Shown: piece by piece, positions 14,593 to 20,557 of the stretch | How positions within the stretch are numbered: the first letter of the stretch is position 1 | How the letters are laid out: each line of letters opens with the position of its first letter | From: Clostridia bacterium | GTDB lineage: Bacteria; Bacillota; Clostridia; Oscillospirales; CAG-272 | DNA length: 20,557 nucleotides | Direction: 5' to 3' | NCBI GenBank assembly: GCA_017382555.1 | Contig: JAFOAB010000242.1 | Coordinates: forward strand, 1 to 20,557 | Position numbers and translations under genes: made by a program | Notes under the pieces: generated by a model | Database searches by the model: none | Told to the model about the DNA's origin: nothing | What the model saw: only the letters and a program-made list of their open reading frames with translations

Positions 14593-15051
14593 TTATTTGA
14601 AATACTCGTCGATGATTTTCTGTGCGCCCGCTTTATCGTTGCACACGCAGGAGATAACGTACTTGCCGTATCTTACGACGATAGCATCACGGATTCTTGC
14701 CGCCTCTTTTGCATTATATTGATCGTAGGTTTTTGCAAGAGTATCGAGGTATGCGTTCGCGATGTCAAGCACAGCCTTTGCCGACTCTGCATCAGGTGCT
14801 TCGAAAACGGTAAGCTCCTCAGCGGTTGTGTTGGTGCCGCGGTAAAGAACCGCGGTAACGTCATCTGCTACCTGATAGGAGTATTTAAGCATCTGCTCCG
14901 GTACCTCAATAAGCGTATCGGCAAAGCATTCGCCGTCCACAATGGCAGCGGCAAGTGCGCTTTTATCAACGGTATACTCCTTTTCCGCACAAGAGACGAG
15001 TGCAGAAAGGAGAAGTATGATTGCGGCGAAAAGTGCGAGTGATCTCTTCAT
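14593..15051 (-). CDS. DUF4358 domain lipoprotein
   Basis: 152 aa. The ATG at 15051 overlaps the stop of the upstream SGNH gene (TAATG) and is preceded by GGAGGTTAAAT, so the two are translationally coupled. The N-terminus is a lipoprotein signal with lipobox LVSC (Cys21). The mature part has the DUF4358 pattern: early DTLIEVPEQMLKYSY with a central LYRGTNTTAEELTVFEAPDA, then AYLDTLAKTYDQYNAKEAARIRDAIVVRYGKYVISCVCND. The family is mostly extracellular, of unknown function, and in Clostridia often sits beside SGNH/GDSL hydrolase and MBOAT genes linked to O-acetylation of envelope glycans. No MBOAT gene is present here. It is the last gene of the five-gene operon. Confidence 0.85.
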   Translation of the reverse strand: MKRSLALFAAIILLLSALVSCAEKEYTVDKSALAAAIVDGECFADTLIEVPEQMLKYSYQVADDVTAVLYRGTNTTAEELTVFEAPDAESAKAVLDIANAYLDTLAKTYDQYNAKEAARIRDAIVVRYGKYVISCVCNDKAGAQKIIDEYFK

Positions 15052-15950
15052 TATTTAACCTCCACTGTGTGAGTAAGCAGATAGTCGCGGAACTGACGGA
15101 CGTAGGGGCTGTTAAGGTGCACTCCGTCGTTTGAGTAATCGGCGGGGAGATATCCCTCCGCATCGCGGAAGATGGTGTCCACGTCCACGTAATATATCTG
15201 CTTCTGCCTTGCGGCATCCATTATCTTTTCGTTTATGATATCTACGTTCTCAAGGGTTTCCCAAGATACGGTTGCACCGCGTGCCTTGCTGACGGGGAAG
15301 ACGGAGATGAGGTAAATATCAATATCGCTATCCCATGCGCGTACCGCATCAATAACCTCGCACAGCTTGTTTCTGAAGGAATCGAAGTACGGATCCCAAC
15401 CAAGCTCGTTAAGTCCGAGGTTGATATAGACCTTGGAATAGTTATTCGGCAGGGTCTTGAGTGCCTCTGCGGCCGTAAGCGTCTTGCCGTCCTTGGGGTA
15501 GAATTCCCAAGTAAAGAACTTGTCCACCGCCATGCCCGCAAAGGTGATATACTCTGCGTTGTAAGCTCCCGCAAACATTTGGAAGCCGCCCATGCGCGAG
15601 TCGCCTATCATAACGGCATCGTCAAACCAAGAGATATCCTTCATTGCGCTTTCGGGCACGGGCTGTGAGTAATCGTATCCGACAGCGGCAATAACCTCGG
15701 AGGTTTCGGTGGGGGCATTTATGCTCGGCTCGTTCGTTGCTACCTCGGTTGTGTACGTGACGTCTGATGCCGCATCGGTCGTATTCGCCGCCTGAGTGTC
15801 GGTGCTCGGCGCATCGGTTATCTCAATAACGGGTTTGTTCGTATCCGTCGGCTGTGTATCCGTTGTGGGTGTGGTAGAGCCGCAGGAGGCGAGAAGAAGC
15901 ATTATGGCAAGCGCGAGGAGCGAGTAGATAAACGGTTTTTTAATTATCAT
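15051..15950 (-). CDS. SGNH/GDSL-family hydrolase lipoprotein
   Basis: 299 aa. The ATG at 15950 follows TTGGAG at 6 nt; the frame opens 13 codons earlier without a ribosome site. Residues 1-23 are a lipoprotein signal with lipobox LASC (Cys23), followed by a Thr/Ser/Asp-rich linker to about residue 90 that could span the cell wall. The catalytic domain shows block I IGDSRMGG (Ser118 nucleophile), block III GLNELG (179-184) and block V DGVHL (Asp275, His278). Such proteins act outside the membrane as esterases or acyltransferases on carbohydrate; the target is unknown. The gene lies 54 bp downstream of the second CHR gene and overlaps the DUF4358 start. A role in cell-wall glycan (de)acetylation fits the neighbouring MurE-like ligase but is inference. 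Confidence 0.85.
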   Translation of the reverse strand: MIIKKPFIYSLLALAIMLLLASCGSTTPTTDTQPTDTNKPVIEITDAPSTDTQAANTTDAASDVTYTTEVATNEPSINAPTETSEVIAAVGYDYSQPVPESAMKDISWFDDAVMIGDSRMGGFQMFAGAYNAEYITFAGMAVDKFFTWEFYPKDGKTLTAAEALKTLPNNYSKVYINLGLNELGWDPYFDSFRNKLCEVIDAVRAWDSDIDIYLISVFPVSKARGATVSWETLENVDIINEKIMDAARQKQIYYVDVDTIFRDAEGYLPADYSNDGVHLNSPYVRQFRDYLLTHTVEVK

Positions 15951-16004
15951 ATTTAACTCCAATGCTGAATTGAATAATATTATGTGCAAATTCGATTGCC
16001 GCTA

Positions 16005-16565
16005 TTACATTTTGAAGATGATTCCGACAACGGCACCGACAGCAATGAACACAAGGGGATGGAGCTTTTTAAGCTTTGCAAAGCCTATCATAGTTGCGTG
16101 GAACAAAAGGAGAGCAACGATGTTGATGGAGCCTAAAAATCCTTCGCCGCCGTGGGACATAAGCGCAAGCTTCATAAGCGGAAGCACGGCAACGAATATA
16201 AGCGCGGGAACTGCGGGGCGCATACCGGTAAACGCGCCAAGCACGTACTTGTTTTTTGCAAACTTGGTAAGTATTTTGGAAATGATGCAAATAATGATAA
16301 AGGAGGGAAGTGCAAGCGCAAGCGTCACGCAAACGGCGCCGGGGATGCCTGCGGCGTTATAGCCCGCGTATGTTGCCATATTAACACCGATAGGGCCCGG
16401 GGTGGACTCGCCGACCGCGATCATATCGGTAAGCTGCTCAAGGGTAAACCAATCGGGGTGCTTGTTTGCCATTTCCGTCAAGAACGGAATGGTCGCAAGT
16501 CCTCCGCCAACAGCGAAAAGACCTGTCTTGAAAAATTCGAGGATCATTAAAAGAAGCTGAGGCAT
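16005..16565 (-). CDS. chrA: Chromate transporter family protein (CHR half, second of pair)
   Basis: 186 aa, one half-size CHR unit (about 6 membrane helices). The ATG at 16565 follows GGAGGTAAAGTAAT, whose Shine-Dalgarno lies inside the end of the upstream gene; only 1 bp separates the two genes. Motifs: FFKTGLFAVGGGLATIPFL (11-29) and AVGESTPGPIGVNMATYAGY, matching the N-terminal CHR signature. Short CHR proteins work as heteromeric pairs. Chromate export is the named activity, but in anaerobes with two short units the real substrate is often unknown (sulfate or another anion is possible). The symbol denotes the family only. Confidence 0.88.
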   Translation of the reverse strand: MPQLLLMILEFFKTGLFAVGGGLATIPFLTEMANKHPDWFTLEQLTDMIAVGESTPGPIGVNMATYAGYNAAGIPGAVCVTLALALPSFIIICIISKILTKFAKNKYVLGAFTGMRPAVPALIFVAVLPLMKLALMSHGGEGFLGSINIVALLLFHATMIGFAKLKKLHPLVFIAVGAVVGIIFKM

Positions 16566-16566
16566 A

Positions 16567-17127
16567 TTACTTTACCTCCTTCTTGCTCTGCTGCTTTTCT
16601 TTGAGCACAGAGTATGTAATTCCGCCGATAGCGGTGGCAATAATTACGATAACGGAGGAAACGTCAAAAATAAGCGTTGCGCAAAGCGTGATAATTGCAA
16701 TGCATACCGCAAAGAGGCTCTTGAGGCTCTTTTTGAAGAGATTGAGCACGGTAATGGTAACAAGACCGCAAACGGCGGTGCGGATGCCCGCAAGCGCGTG
16801 TGCAACGTATTCGTTATCCGCAAAGCCCTCGATAAGCGCGGCAATGATGGTGATGATAACAAGAGAGGGGAAGATGATGCCAAGCGTTGCGGATGCGGCA
16901 CCGAGGATGCCCTTGCGCTTCATTCCGACAAAGGTTGCGACGTTTACGGCAATAATACCGGGGGTGCACTGACCAACGGCATAGTAATCGGCAAGCTCCT
17001 CCTCGGTTACCCACTTGCGCTTTTCGGCAAGCTCGCGCGTGAGAATGGGAAGCATTGCATAGCCGCCGCCAAAGGTGCAAACGCCGCATTTGGCAAACAG
17101 CAAAAACAGTTCGATAAGCTCTTTCAT
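16567..17127 (-). CDS. chrA: Chromate transporter family protein (CHR half, first of pair)
   Basis: 186 aa with CHR motifs FAKCGVCTFGGGYAMLPIL (11-29) and AVGQCTPGIIAVNVATFVG. The N-terminal Gly-rich signature and the CTPGIIA block are distinct from those of the following gene, as expected for the two complementary halves of a paired transporter. The ATG at 17127 overlaps the stop of the MurE-like gene as TAATG, so translation is coupled to the ligase. The C-terminus ends in a basic tail (LKEKQQSKKEVK). Confidence 0.88.
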   Translation of the reverse strand: MKELIELFLLFAKCGVCTFGGGYAMLPILTRELAEKRKWVTEEELADYYAVGQCTPGIIAVNVATFVGMKRKGILGAASATLGIIFPSLVIITIIAALIEGFADNEYVAHALAGIRTAVCGLVTITVLNLFKKSLKSLFAVCIAIITLCATLIFDVSSVIVIIATAIGGITYSVLKEKQQSKKEVK

Positions 17128-18635
17128 TATTCTTTAACCGCAGTAGGGATAACTGCGGGAATTACCTCCTTGTATTTTTTTATCAGCTCTCGCTCGGAGA
17201 ACAGAGTGCGGACACCGTTGATAAGCTGGAAGTTTTCGTGTCCCTTGCCGGCAAAAAGGACAATGTCGCCCTCTTGCGACTGGGCAAGCGCATATTTAAT
17301 TGCCTGCTCGCGATCGTCTATTTCTATTGCAACGCACTTGGAATTTTCAAACGAGGGCAAAATATCCTTTGCAATGGATGCGGGCGGCTCGAAGTTCGGG
17401 TCATCCGCCGTTATAATTGCGATATCGCACATCTCTGCGGCAACGTCGCCAAGCGCCTTGCGCCTTCCGTACGTTCTTCCGCCAACGGAGCCGAATACGC
17501 AAATTAGTCGCTTCGGCTCGTATTCCTTAAGTGCGTTAAGGACGGAGCGGAGTGCCATTCCGTTGTGCGCAAAGTCGATAACGAATATTCTGTCATTCGC
17601 CACGGGTACGCACTCGAATCTGCCTTCAATAAAAGTCTTCTTCAGTATTCCGAACGCACGAAGCGGCTTGATGCCGTAACAGGTTGCGGCGGCAACGGCA
17701 CACATCGCGTTCATTACGTTGAAATAGCCCGGGATGGGCAGCATTACGTTGACGTTCATATCGGGGGTGGCACAAAAGGCAGTAACGCCAAGCACACCGT
17801 CACCGTTGAAGAAATTCACGTTGCTACCATTGAAATCTCCGTTCCCCTTAAGCGAAACGCGGATGGGCTTAAGGTGCGGCGGTATCATGGATTCGCAGAA
17901 CTCATCATCCGCATTGCAGACCATATTTTTTGCGCCGTGGTCAAAGAACAGCGTGCGCTTGCACTCCACGTAATGCTCAAAGGTCGGATGCTCTGCGCCG
18001 CCTATATGATCGTCACGGCCTATGTTCGTAAAGATAACGGTATCAAATTCGATGCCGTATACGCGGTTCATATAAAGCGCCTGCGAGGAAACCTCCAGCA
18101 CTGCGTGTGTAACACCCGCGTGAACCATATCGGAAAGATAGCGGTTAAGCTCAAGACTACCGGGGGTGGTGTTCTTCGTATCGGGCAGGGAAACGGCACC
18201 GTATTTAACACCGTTACTGCCAATATATCCCGTATTTATTCCGCATTCGCACAGTATGCGCTGAAGCATCAGTGCGGTCGTGGTTTTTCCTTTGGTACCT
18301 GTAAGACCGATGAGCTTCAGCTTCTTTGCGGGCTCGCCGAGTATTTTTGCGGAAAGGAGGGCAAGTGCCTTGCGCGAAAACTCAAAAAAGGCAACGAATG
18401 CATCATCGGGAAGCTCTCCCGAGTATTTTTGAACGGCAAACACACGGCAACCGAGATTGTATGCGGACAAAAGGTAATCATGCCCGTCGCTTATCGCGCC
18501 CTCAACGGCAATAAACATTGCACCCGAGGATACGTGGCGCGAATCGTCACATACTCGGTCTACCTCTTTATCTGGTATTTCGGTGCACGGAGTTTCCCAC
18601 GGAAGCGGTATATCAAGTAAGGTCTTTAAGTTCAC
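17127..18635 (-). CDS. MurE-like Mur ligase (UDP-MurNAc-tripeptide synthetase family), atypical motifs
   Basis: 502 aa, normal MurE length. The start is taken as GTG at 18635, 6 nt after TGGAGGTTT; an upstream TTG would overlap that ribosome site. The order is N-terminal UMP-binding domain (DSRHVSSGAMFIAVEG), P-loop TGTKGKTTT (112-120), NTTPGSLEL, EVSSQAL, FTNIGRDDH, carbamylated-Lys motif CKRTLFF (Lys226), then GRFE and the C-terminal domain with GKGHENFQ. Two places differ from canonical mDAP-adding MurE as I know it: DYAHTPD is replaced by DFAHNGM (354-360), and DNPR, whose Arg contacts mDAP, is replaced by DDPN (411-414). It probably adds another residue, or acts on another UDP-MurNAc-like substrate. 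It leads an operon with paired CHR proteins and two lipoproteins, away from any dcw cluster, suggesting a paralog rather than the housekeeping enzyme. Confidence 0.85.
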   Translation of the reverse strand: MNLKTLLDIPLPWETPCTEIPDKEVDRVCDDSRHVSSGAMFIAVEGAISDGHDYLLSAYNLGCRVFAVQKYSGELPDDAFVAFFEFSRKALALLSAKILGEPAKKLKLIGLTGTKGKTTTALMLQRILCECGINTGYIGSNGVKYGAVSLPDTKNTTPGSLELNRYLSDMVHAGVTHAVLEVSSQALYMNRVYGIEFDTVIFTNIGRDDHIGGAEHPTFEHYVECKRTLFFDHGAKNMVCNADDEFCESMIPPHLKPIRVSLKGNGDFNGSNVNFFNGDGVLGVTAFCATPDMNVNVMLPIPGYFNVMNAMCAVAAATCYGIKPLRAFGILKKTFIEGRFECVPVANDRIFVIDFAHNGMALRSVLNALKEYEPKRLICVFGSVGGRTYGRRKALGDVAAEMCDIAIITADDPNFEPPASIAKDILPSFENSKCVAIEIDDREQAIKYALAQSQEGDIVLFAGKGHENFQLINGVRTLFSERELIKKYKEVIPAVIPTAVKE

Positions 18636-18662
18636 CGCAAACCTCCAAAACAAACTTTATTC

Positions 18663-18689
18663 ATTTTATAATAACACATATTATGTCAA
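18663..18689 (-). promoter_or_regulatory. Possible promoter of the MurE-like operon
   Basis: On the minus strand TTGACA (18689-18684) is followed by TAAAAT (18668-18663), but with a spacer of only 15 bp. The region is very AT-rich; other -10 boxes fit worse. Confidence 0.4.
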
Positions 18690-18733
18690 AAATAAATACC
18701 AAAAAATAATTTTAAAAAAAATTAAAAAAGGTA

Positions 18734-18762
18734 TTGACTTTTTCCCTTGTCTGATATATAAT
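18734..18762 (+). promoter_or_regulatory. Promoter of tRNA-Leu(GAG)
   Basis: TTGACT (18734-18739) and a perfect TATAAT (18757-18762) are 17 bp apart. The start would be near 18769, about 24 nt before the mature tRNA. Confidence 0.88.
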
Positions 18763-18792
18763 GGTCAAGCGGTCGCAAGAGCGACAGCAAAT

Positions 18793-18877
18793 GCGAGAGT
18801 GGCGGAACAGGCAGACGCGCACGTTTGAGGGGCGTGTGGTTCACACCGTACGGGTTCAAGTCCCGTTTCTCGCACCA
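18793..18877 (+). tRNA. tRNA-Leu (anticodon GAG), CCA encoded
   Basis: Acceptor GCGAGAG pairs with TTCTCGC (last pair G-T). D region TGGCGGAACAGGCAGACGC; anticodon stem CACGT/GCGTG with loop TTGAGGG, anticodon GAG; long variable arm (TGGTTCACACCGT); T-arm ACGGG/TCCCGT region with loop TTCAAGT. Discriminator A and encoded CCA (18875-18877). The long variable arm supports leucine; it reads CTC and CTT. Confidence 0.95.
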
Positions 18878-18880
18878 ACA

Positions 18881-18910
18881 AAAAAGGACATCCGTTGGAT
18901 GTCTTTTTTT
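18881..18910 (+). terminator. Intrinsic terminator of tRNA-Leu(GAG)
   Basis: GACATCC (18887-18893) pairs with GGATGTC (18897-18903) across GTT, preceded by A5 and followed by T7. It begins 3 nt after the tRNA end. Confidence 0.88.
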
Positions 18911-19013
18911 GTTGCTTTTTATAGATCATTAGGGACTTGAACGCCTTTTGTAGGGCGGCGGCTTTCTGCCGCCGTCAGAAACGAATCAAATTGAATATTC
19001 GGCGGGAGATGAA

Positions 19014-19192
19014 GCGCGTGCAGCAAGGCCACGCTGTACCCCAATGGCATTAAGTTAAGGAAAAAGCCAACCGCTGTCATCCTTGAACGGAGGCAATTTC
19101 CCTTAGATTCTTCGCTTCGCTCGAGAATGACAAATGGAAATTGCCGCAGTGAAGGATCTTGCGGTTGGCTAAACTTAATGATATTGGGAGTA
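19014..19192. mobile_element. 179-bp non-coding insertion in repeat copy 1
   Basis: This segment is absent from copy 2, where GAGATGAA runs straight into CCCCCG. The insertion is bounded by AA on both sides, a possible 2-bp target duplication. Inside, CCAAT and CATTAAGTT on the left pair with AACTTAATG and ATTGG on the right, forming a long imperfect inverted repeat around structured repeat copy B. It has no coding capacity, so it is MITE-like; a transposase source is not visible. Confidence 0.6.
19065..19170. repeat. Structured short repeat, copy B (nested hairpins)
   Basis: Outer arms AGCCAACCGC (19065-19074) and GCGGTTGGCT (19161-19170); inner arms GGCAATTTCC (19092-19101) and GGAAATTGCC (19136-19145). 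The 32-nt centre 19103-19134 is identical to copy A at 12382-12413. Both arm pairs differ in sequence from copy A but remain self-complementary. A minus-strand frame through here encodes the spurious-looking ERSEESK peptide. Confidence 0.8.
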
Positions 19193-19281
19193 AACCCCCG
19201 CCCAACGAAAAACGGAGTACGGACGGTTTCGTTCGTGCTCCGTTTCAAATGTCTTGTACGGAAAAATGCCGCGTTACATCT

Positions 19282-19698
19282 TTAATCTTTTTTCTCTCCA
19301 AGCTTTTGATTGATAAGCTTCAGGTTTTGCTCTTCGATTTTATCGCAAACGTAGTAGATAAATACAGTTAAGATGACAAAAAAGAATATAACAATACCAA
19401 AACTAAGCAAAGAATGGAACTCGAAAAAAGGATAACCGAATAAATAAGCGGCGGCAATCATAACAAATGCTTCAAACGATATTACAATTATACGCCTTCC
19501 CCAAAGACGGTTCGAAAAAAGCTTTAGTTGAAATGTGAAAAAGGAAAATAAATGACCGGGAATTACTACACAAGCCGAAAGTTGAAAAATCCAGAATTTA
19601 AATTCGTTCGGAAAGATCAATGACAGTATAATGCTGCCAAGTGCGAGTAACCCCATATTGTATATAAGAGAGTGAAAACATTTTTTGAACATATTCAT
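19282..19698 (-). CDS. DUF3021 family membrane protein
   Basis: 138 aa with four membrane helices (about 11-29, 33-54, 69-89, 95-117) and a charged C-terminal tail (DKIEEQNLKLINQKLGEKKD), the architecture of DUF3021. The ATG at 19698 overlaps the TGA of the LytTR gene (ATGA); Met3 at 19692 has better spacing from GGGGG and may be the true start. DUF3021 proteins are nearly always encoded next to a LytTR regulator in Firmicutes and may control it at the membrane; this is known from the gene pairing rather than from a proven mechanism. Confidence 0.8.
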   Translation of the reverse strand: MNMFKKCFHSLIYNMGLLALGSIILSLIFPNEFKFWIFQLSACVVIPGHLFSFFTFQLKLFSNRLWGRRIIVISFEAFVMIAAAYLFGYPFFEFHSLLSFGIVIFFFVILTVFIYYVCDKIEEQNLKLINQKLGEKKD

Positions 19699-20132
19699 AC
19701 CCCCAGCCTTTTCTTGATCTCGGTTACGTACTGCCTTGAAACAACGAGCTTCTCTTTGTTAGCGAGCGTTGCCACAAGCCGGCTGTTTTCCGCTTTTTTG
19801 ATGCTTAACATTTTATCCAAATTCGCAATTACGGTCTTCGATATCCGCGAGAATTTCAGATTTTTTAAGCTTTCTTCAATTTGATAAAGCCTCGCTTCGG
19901 CTTCGTAGGTTTCGTTTTCCGTGTAAAAAAATATATTACCGTCGACCGACTCAAAATAGAAAATATCACCTATCGGTACTATAAAGATTTCGTTTCCTTT
20001 TCTTCCCGCAAACGAAAGACCGACGGCGGAAATGCTTGAAACAATGTTCTTTATCTCATCAGTCATTTTGGCGCATACGATAGATACTTCCGTTTCGCTT
20101 GCGCTCGGATCTTCAACAATTGTTATCTTCAA
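19695..20132 (-). CDS. LytTR family DNA-binding regulator
   Basis: 145 aa, start codon TTG at 20132 chosen because AAAGGAG lies 8 nt upstream and no ATG is suitable. Residues 45-145 are a LytTR domain: GNEIFIVPIGDIFYFESVDGNIFFYTENETYEA is the typical beta-strand start with the DIFYFES motif, followed by LEESLKNL-like QIEESLKNLKFSRISKTVIANLDKM and the C-terminal VVSRQYVTEIKKRL. It lacks a receiver domain, so it is not a classical response regulator. With the 4-nt overlapping DUF3021 gene it forms the common LytTR/DUF3021 pair, often autoregulated. Confidence 0.88.
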   Translation of the reverse strand: MKITIVEDPSASETEVSIVCAKMTDEIKNIVSSISAVGLSFAGRKGNEIFIVPIGDIFYFESVDGNIFFYTENETYEAEARLYQIEESLKNLKFSRISKTVIANLDKMLSIKKAENSRLVATLANKEKLVVSRQYVTEIKKRLGV

Positions 20133-20164
20133 GAAAAGTTCTCCTTTCTGATGTCCGTGCTTTT

Positions 20165-20193
20165 ATTGTACAAAGCGCAAGAATGAAAATCAA
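20165..20193 (-). promoter_or_regulatory. Promoter of the LytTR-DUF3021 operon
   Basis: TTGATT (20193-20188) and TACAAT (20170-20165) are 17 bp apart on the minus strand. The start would be near 20158, about 26 nt before the TTG start codon. Confidence 0.7.
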
Positions 20194-20204
20194 GCGAATT
20201 TCGC
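20194..20204. promoter_or_regulatory. Palindrome abutting the LytTR -35 box
   Basis: GCGAA-T-TTCGC is an 11-bp perfect palindrome directly next to the -35 element. It does not look like the usual LytTR direct-repeat site, so its meaning is uncertain. Confidence 0.35.
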
Positions 20205-20281
20205 TCTCCTGCATAATTTCGAATGTAAGATGCGTTTTTATGGTTTTTTCTTAATTGCTATTGAAATTGATATTGAAAAAA

Positions 20282-20396
20282 CGTAGGGCGGTGGCTTGCT
20301 GCCGCCGTCAGAAACGAATCAAATTGAATAATCGGCGGGAGATGAACCCCCGCCCTACGAAAAATGAGCACGGACAAATTTGTTCGTGCTCATTTT
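20282..20396. repeat. TAGGGCGG-type repeat, copy 2 (uninterrupted)
   Basis: Terminal arms CGTAGGGCGG (20282-20291) and CCGCCCTACG (20350-20359) are exact complements. A second hairpin follows: an 18-bp arm at 20361-20378 starting AAAATGAGCACG pairs with 20379-20396 ending CGTGCTCATTTT (one G-U). The A/T-flanked second hairpin could terminate in both directions. This copy is the empty site for the insertion in copy 1. Confidence 0.8.
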
Positions 20397-20423
20397 CTTG
20401 TCTAGATACTGTAGGGAGCTATT

Positions 20424-20451
20424 AGCCTTCCCCCACCGGAGAAGGCTTTTT
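20424..20451 (+). terminator. Terminator-like hairpin
   Basis: AGCCTTC (20424-20430) pairs with GAAGGCT (20441-20447) around a 10-nt loop, followed by TTTT(T). No plus-strand gene lies immediately upstream, so it may be part of the repeat region or block stray transcripts. Confidence 0.45.
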
Positions 20452-20474
20452 GTATACGAAATATCGTTGGATTC

Positions 20475-20503
20475 TTGCATTTGTCTTATAAGCGTTGTAA
20501 AAT
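20475..20503 (+). promoter_or_regulatory. Candidate promoter of the right-edge gene
   Basis: TTGCAT (20475-20480) and TAAAAT (20498-20503) are 17 bp apart, about 40 bp before the ATG at 20542. Confidence 0.6.
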
Positions 20504-20541
20504 AGAAATATACCTCATCTCTAATTGATAAGGAGCACGTT

Positions 20542-20557
20542 ATGAAAGATATCGCTA
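20542..20557 (+). CDS. Start of a gene cut by the right edge (possibly LacI-type regulator)
   Basis: ATG at 20542 is preceded by AAGGAG at a good spacing. Only five codons (MKDIA) are in the window. MKDIA is a common start of LacI-family regulators, but five residues cannot prove it. Confidence 0.4.

Larger units (their letters stand above)
18951..19245. repeat. TAGGGCGG-type repeat, copy 1, interrupted by a 179-bp insertion
   Basis: Positions 18951-19013 match copy 2 from 20284 almost base for base (TAGGGCGG, then TGCCGCCGTCAGAAACGAAT, then CGGCGGGAGATGAA). The match resumes at 19193 with AACCCCCGCCC and ends in a hairpin: AAACGGAGTACGGACG (19210-19225) pairs with CGTTCGTGCTCCGTTT (19230-19245) using two G-U pairs. 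The left part itself folds (GGCGGC/GCCGCC). No gene is supported between 18911 and 19281. Confidence 0.8.

Noticed and set aside
17565..18620. 351-codon plus-strand frame
   Set aside because: Antisense shadow of the MurE-like ligase; no motifs.
18583..18828. Plus-strand frame overlapping tRNA-Leu(GAG)
   Set aside because: It runs through the tRNA promoter and into the tRNA itself.
18919..19248. 109-codon minus-strand frame in the repeat zone
   Set aside because: It runs through two stacked non-coding repeats and encodes the ERSEESK-type string that arises from the structured core; not a gene.

Overview
The window looks like chromosomal DNA of a low-to-mid GC Bacillota, most likely an anaerobic Clostridia member of the gut or rumen type. 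This is inferred from AGGAGG-type ribosome binding sites, TTGACA/TATAAT promoters, clostridial families (DUF1836, DUF4358, DUF3021 with LytTR, paired short chromate-transporter-family proteins, GH172/DUF2961) and a yybP-ykoY-type riboswitch. Genes are densely packed in short operons on both strands. No phage, transposase or CRISPR array is visible. LAYOUT. Positions 1-3600 (minus strand): a promoter and a yybP-ykoY (Mn2+) riboswitch with an overlapping terminator precede a type IIA P-type cation ATPase. A sugar-phosphate isomerase/epimerase follows it and runs off the left edge. Positions 3612-6295 (minus): a three-gene sugar operon, GH172 glycoside hydrolase, then an arabinose-5-phosphate-isomerase-like SIS protein, then a ribokinase-family kinase. 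Together these could turn a furanoside into a pentose 5-phosphate. Its divergent control region holds several strong palindromes. Positions 6493-9188 (plus): a consensus promoter with an operator-like palindrome in its spacer drives a DUF1836 regulator, an NfeD-like membrane protein and a flotillin. Positions 9277-12331 (plus): a two-repeat lipoprotein and two orphan membrane proteins, separated by long perfect hairpins. A structured repeat at 12345-12447 lies between them and the converging lactate-permease-family gene (12479-14104, minus). Positions 14410-18877: two tRNA-Leu genes (CAG on minus, GAG on plus) bracket a compact five-gene minus-strand operon: an atypical MurE-like ligase, two half-size chromate-transporter-family proteins, an SGNH-hydrolase lipoprotein and a DUF4358 lipoprotein. 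Positions 18911-20400: an array of short non-coding repeats around a LytTR/DUF3021 regulatory pair. One repeat copy carries a 179-bp insertion that is absent from a second copy 1.3 kb away. The last bases begin a new plus-strand gene. The best leads are: (1) an ATPase that would be annotated as a calcium pump but sits behind a manganese riboswitch; (2) a GH172/SIS/kinase operon consistent with D-arabinofuranoside use; (3) the MurE-like/CHR/SGNH/DUF4358 envelope operon, whose ligase lacks the canonical substrate motif; (4) a short repeat family whose stems diverge by paired changes around an identical 32-nt core, with one copy nested in another repeat.
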